A DNA stretch of 18,342 nt, taken from contig JALHPW010000013.1 of the NCBI GenBank assembly GCA_022842255.1, forward strand, positions 1-18,342. Reading direction: 5' to 3'. Positions 15,234 to 18,342 of the stretch are shown one piece after another; within the stretch, counting starts at the first letter, position 1, and the number at the start of each line of letters is the position of its first letter. Position numbers and translations under genes: made by a program. Source of the stretch: Saprospiraceae bacterium. Its GTDB lineage: Bacteria; Bacteroidota; Bacteroidia; Chitinophagales; Saprospiraceae. The notes under the pieces are model-generated. The model did not search any database, was not told the DNA's origin, and saw nothing but the letters and a program-made list of their open reading frames with translations.

Positions 15234-15923
15234 CTAACTACAAACCACCCGATAGCCCACCCCCTTCAAGGTTAAAATCTGCACGCCGGGGTCTTCCTTC
15301 AAATATTCCCGGAGCCGGGTGATGTACACATCCAGGTTGCGGGAATTGAAAATCGAATCGTGGCCCCACACCTGTTTGAGGATTTCCCTGCGCTCCACGA
15401 TGGTGTTGAGCTTCGTGGCCAATAGTTCTAACAACTGGGTTTCACGGTGGGAAAGCTGCCGAGGGGGCAATCCGTCGATATGTAACTGCTGGCGTTCGGG
15501 CTGGAACAGAAAGCGGCCTAGGCGGATTCCTTCGGGATTTAGGACCGGGGCGGTTGGGTTTCCTTTGACTAGATTCACCAGGTTTTTGATGCGCACGATG
15601 AGTTCTTCCTGACTGAAGGGTTTGCGCAAATAATCGTTTCCGCCGGAGTCGAATCCCTGCAAAACATCCTCCGTTTGGCTTTTGGCGGTTAGGAAAATGA
15701 TGGGCATCTGCGGGTCGAGCGCGCGGATTTCCTTGCCCAATGAAAAGCCATCGCGATGCGGGAGCATCACGTCGAGCACACACACATCCGGGCGGAACGA
15801 CTCAAAAGCCGCCAGTACCTCCGCGCCATCGGTCACCCAATGCACTTCAAACTGGCGACTTTCCAGACTTTCCTGCACGATTTTGCCGAGAAAGGGTTCG
15901 TCTTCAACGTAAAGTATCCGCAT
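15234..15923 (-). CDS. OmpR/PhoB-family response regulator
   Basis: A 229-residue two-domain response regulator. The receiver has Glu7-Asp8, phospho-acceptor Asp51 in CVLDVMLP, Thr79 in FLTAK and Lys101 in RKPF, so it is fully canonical. The C-terminal winged helix carries LSHRETQLLELLATK, VERREILKQVWG, NSRNLDVYITRLREYL and LKGVGYRVV. The start is taken at 15923 (MRILYVEDEP); an in-frame Met at 15968 adds 15 residues that are only the translated repeat of the leader. No histidine kinase is in the window, so the phosphodonor is elsewhere. It is first in an apparent two-gene unit with the propeller-AraC protein (21-nt gap). Its leader is built of the ATTCGTGGC repeat and the hairpin 15951-16016. 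Confidence 0.92.
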   Translation of the reverse strand: MRILYVEDEPFLGKIVQESLESRQFEVHWVTDGAEVLAAFESFRPDVCVLDVMLPHRDGFSLGKEIRALDPQMPIIFLTAKSQTEDVLQGFDSGGNDYLRKPFSQEELIVRIKNLVNLVKGNPTAPVLNPEGIRLGRFLFQPERQQLHIDGLPPRQLSHRETQLLELLATKLNTIVERREILKQVWGHDSIFNSRNLDVYITRLREYLKEDPGVQILTLKGVGYRVVCS

Positions 15924-15950
15924 GATTTCGCCACGAATTTCGCCGCATGT

Positions 15951-16016
15951 TTTTGCCACGAATTGCACGAATTTACACTAATTTTTTCGTGCAAATTCGT
16001 GCAATTCGTGGCAAAA
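15951..16016. repeat. 28-bp inverted repeat between barrel gene and response regulator
   Basis: Arms 15951-15978 and 15989-16016 match at 27 of 28 positions with a 10-nt loop. TTCGTG begins at 15986, 15996 and 16005 (spacing 10 and 9). It follows the stop codon (16021) of the outer-membrane gene on the minus strand and continues as further ATTCGTGGC units and a duplicated CCGCATG (15918-15924, 15943-15949) right up to the response-regulator ATG. Likely a terminator/attenuator between the two co-directional genes. Confidence 0.9.
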
Positions 16017-16020
16017 CACC

Positions 16021-18342
16021 TCAAAGTTTAATCTCAATCGCATCCTTTTCCCGCTTGAATCCAGCCAGGGAATAAGAAAAGCTGAGCATGAAATAACGCG
16101 CCAAATTACGCACGCGCTCTTCTTGGAGGTAGTTAAACTGGCTGCTCCGACTGATGCCGATGTTTTGGTTCAATAAATCGTAGGCAGCAAGTTTGATTTG
16201 CCCTTTGTTGTTTTTCAACACGTAACGCGTCACGCTGGCACGCCAGAGGGGAATGGCGCGCGCTTCGCCAAAAACTTCCTTGGAATAAATCGTGCAGTCA
16301 ATGCCGGTCCCAATGGCCCATTTTTTATCGGGGAACACTGTGATTTCCCCAAAATAGCGCTGATTTACAAAGGATTGGTTCAGTGAGGTACTCACGGAAT
16401 ATTGGGTACTGTTTTGCGAAATCTCGGTTCCGATGGTCCAATCGGTCCATACTTTTCGGCGGTTGTCGAAGGAAACTTCGAGCGAGTTCAGCAAGCGGTT
16501 GGTGGTGTTTTCAACGTCGTTGACAAAGAGAATCCCGCGGTTGTAGGTGTTGTTGAACCGGGTGCTGAAGTTGATTTTGAGCGGACGAATAGGCGTATTA
16601 TAACTCGCATTGGCGTTGAGGGCAAAGTCGTTTTCCACGTTCACTGGCCGAATGCTTCGACGGAAAAGGCTGTCGATCGTGGCGGAATTGGTGATGCGGT
16701 CGCGGGTGTAGGTGCCATTGAGCGAGACAAAAAAACTGCTCATCGTGAACTGGTCGAAGTTCATAAAACTCGTCCCCAGGTTGTGTGCGTATTCCGGGCG
16801 AAGGTCGGGGTTGCCGGCATACACATTCAGCGGGTCGGAGTTGTCTACCAGGGGTTGGAGTTGCTCCAGCGAGGGTTCCCGCAGACTGGTGTTGTACTCC
16901 ACATTGATATGGCGAGAGGTCCTCAAATCGTAATTGAAAAATGCGCTGGGCAACACCCGGGTGAAGTTTCTTCGAATGGGGTTTTCAAGTCCCAACACCT
17001 CGCCATCCAGCTGTGAATGTTGTAGTGCGGCTCCCGTGGTTAGGTTGAAATTCGGGCGGTTGAGCATAAAATTAAGCCCCGCCCGGTCGTAGCGGTACCC
17101 GCGTCGGAACTCATTGCTCAACAAGGGATTAAACACCTCGCCGGGCGTGGGTGTGGTGACCCGGTCGAAGAAACGCTTGCCCGTGCTGTTCAAATATTGT
17201 TGGTGCTCCACGCGGGTTTCCAAGTAGCGTTTTTTGCCCAAGGGTTCGGTGAACGCCAGGGAACCGCCGTAATTGTTGGCCTCGTCAGAGTAGGCCTGAC
17301 GTTGGTTGAGGGAGGAAACCCCCGGCGGGTTTTGGCGCAAAAATTCGTTGCTGGAAATGAGGGTCCCATCGCGCTGTTCATCGCCAAAATTACCATTGGC
17401 GCTTGCTATAAGTGCACGCCCTTTTCGGCCAAATCTCAGTCGGTAGGTCAGGCTCGCGTCCCCTTTGAATGTCTGTCCAGCAGCGGCATAATCGCGCAGC
17501 CCGGTGTTTTGGAGGACGTCCGTGGAATCAAAAGTGCGCGCATTGCTCAGGCTTTCAAACAAGCCATCGTTGAAGGTAAAACGCGAACGAAACGTCAGGT
17601 TTTGAAACGAATCCAGCTTGTGTTTCAGGGTCAGGTTAAGCCGGTGGTTGGTATTGCGATTGAGCCGGTCTTCGCGTTCGTCTGCGTTGAAACTCCCCGT
17701 GCCCAGGGTTCCGATTTGGGTCGCATTGCGCTCCAGCGTATTTTCAAGTCGGTTGTAAAAGTAGTTGGCACTCAAGGAAGTACGCTTTGAGAAATCGGTG
17801 TTGAAATTGGCCCCGCCCGCCCAACTTTCGGTAAAACCTCGGTCGAGCATCGGTCCCATCGGCACCCCGCCATCCTCGATGTTGAACGACAGTCGCACTC
17901 TGCCTCCTCCGCCGCCGCCGCCACTCATGAAATTGCCCAAACCGCCCATGAAATTGATATAATCCTGGAAGGAAAAAGCCTGCTGGTTGTTGTTATTGGC
18001 CATGCCAATCGCCGACATCTGCGTGCGCCGGCCAAAACGGTTGATGTTGAAATTGCCCTCGTACCGGCCTTCCGTGCCCGCCCCGATGTTGGCTTTGCCA
18101 AAATAGCCCTGCTTTTTGCCGTCCTTCAATTTGAGGTTGATGGTGCGTTCGTCACGACCGTCCTCAATGCCTGTAAACTCGGCGGATTCCGATTTTTTGT
18201 CAAATACCTGCACCTTGTTCACCGCATCGGCGGGCAGGTTTTTGGTGGCAATTTTGGGGTCGTTCCCAAAAAATTCCTTGCCTTCCACCAACACGTTCTG
18301 CACGGTTTTCCCCTGCGCCTTGATGGTGCCGTCGGGCTGCAC
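16021..18342 (-). CDS. SusC/TonB-dependent-receptor-like outer-membrane beta-barrel protein (5' end missing)
   Basis: The frame runs off the window end, so the start and N-terminal carboxypeptidase-like domain lie outside; the 773 residues seen include the plug region (EGKEFFGNDPKIATKNLPAD, then VNKVQVFDKKSESAEFTGI) and a long barrel with aromatic strand ends. It resembles the outer-membrane barrel family with a carboxypeptidase-regulatory N-terminus common in Bacteroidota. A Gly-rich run (SGGGGGGGRV, about 17910-17935) sits in an early loop. The end is GFKREKDAIEIKL. No TonB box can be judged. The substrate is unknown: no SusD-like partner is visible on the 3' side. The stop at 16021 is followed by the 15951-16016 inverted repeat. 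Confidence 0.8.
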   Translation of the reverse strand: MQPDGTIKAQGKTVQNVLVEGKEFFGNDPKIATKNLPADAVNKVQVFDKKSESAEFTGIEDGRDERTINLKLKDGKKQGYFGKANIGAGTEGRYEGNFNINRFGRRTQMSAIGMANNNNQQAFSFQDYINFMGGLGNFMSGGGGGGGRVRLSFNIEDGGVPMGPMLDRGFTESWAGGANFNTDFSKRTSLSANYFYNRLENTLERNATQIGTLGTGSFNADEREDRLNRNTNHRLNLTLKHKLDSFQNLTFRSRFTFNDGLFESLSNARTFDSTDVLQNTGLRDYAAAGQTFKGDASLTYRLRFGRKGRALIASANGNFGDEQRDGTLISSNEFLRQNPPGVSSLNQRQAYSDEANNYGGSLAFTEPLGKKRYLETRVEHQQYLNSTGKRFFDRVTTPTPGEVFNPLLSNEFRRGYRYDRAGLNFMLNRPNFNLTTGAALQHSQLDGEVLGLENPIRRNFTRVLPSAFFNYDLRTSRHINVEYNTSLREPSLEQLQPLVDNSDPLNVYAGNPDLRPEYAHNLGTSFMNFDQFTMSSFFVSLNGTYTRDRITNSATIDSLFRRSIRPVNVENDFALNANASYNTPIRPLKINFSTRFNNTYNRGILFVNDVENTTNRLLNSLEVSFDNRRKVWTDWTIGTEISQNSTQYSVSTSLNQSFVNQRYFGEITVFPDKKWAIGTGIDCTIYSKEVFGEARAIPLWRASVTRYVLKNNKGQIKLAAYDLLNQNIGISRSSQFNYLQEERVRNLARYFMLSFSYSLAGFKREKDAIEIKL

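Noticed and set aside
15924..15968. Upstream start of the response regulator
   Set aside because: The extra residues are the translated repeat; response regulators of this family start with the MRILYVEDE-type motif at 15923.
17905..17940. CCGCCGCCG run as a possible microsatellite element
   Set aside because: It codes for a Gly-rich loop in the barrel protein, is short and in frame, and such loops are common in this family.

Overview
The window looks like a chromosomal segment from a Bacteroidota member, most plausibly Saprospiria (Haliscomenobacter/Lewinella-like). The reasons are a type IX secretion component (PorQ), two secreted proteins with type IX C-terminal sorting domains, HYR-module proteins, a SusC-like outer-membrane barrel, a Reg_prop/Y_Y_Y sensor and a large TPR-bearing STAND ATPase. 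This assignment rests on protein content recognised by eye, not on a database search.

Layout. 1-1900: the tail of a YwqK/MORN-type gene, then porQ on +, converging on a small two-TM protein on - across a perfect 36-bp inverted repeat. 1907-3924: a terminator and a secreted VWA + three-HYR protein on -. 3925-6468: a divergent intergenic stretch, then a membrane-anchored STAND NTPase with C-terminal TPRs on +. 6495-6653: a nested four-hairpin palindrome. 6763-8823: the large subunit of methylmalonyl-CoA mutase on +. 8821-8903: an inverted repeat that holds the stop codons of both converging genes. 8901-12275: two type IX-secreted repeat/propeller proteins on -, separated by an intrinsic terminator. 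12349-12381: a candidate direct-repeat operator. 12447-15923: a two-gene unit on - coding for an OmpR-type response regulator and a periplasmic propeller sensor joined directly to an AraC DNA-binding domain. 15951-18342: another inverted repeat and the 3' part of an outer-membrane beta-barrel gene on -.

How the genes fit together. PorQ and the two CTD proteins belong to the same export pathway. The propeller-AraC protein has no kinase or receiver domain, so it probably reads a periplasmic signal and binds DNA directly as a tethered one-component regulator. The 21-bp-spaced direct repeat just upstream of the 12275 gene is a natural candidate target. The STAND ATPase resembles conflict/defence-type sensors: two N-terminal TM segments, a short strand-rich linker, NB-ARC core and TPR sensor. 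Its base composition shifts abruptly at domain borders. No partner gene is visible.

The most unusual non-coding signal is a set of three inverted repeats of unrelated sequence (1295-1379, 8821-8903, 15951-16016). They share one design: each arm is made of three imperfect units spaced 9-11 nt apart, and each lies at a gene 3' end. A related short tandem repeat with a 7-nt period lies inside the mutase reading frame, where the usual N-terminal segment is missing. No tRNA, rRNA, CRISPR array, transposase or phage gene was seen.
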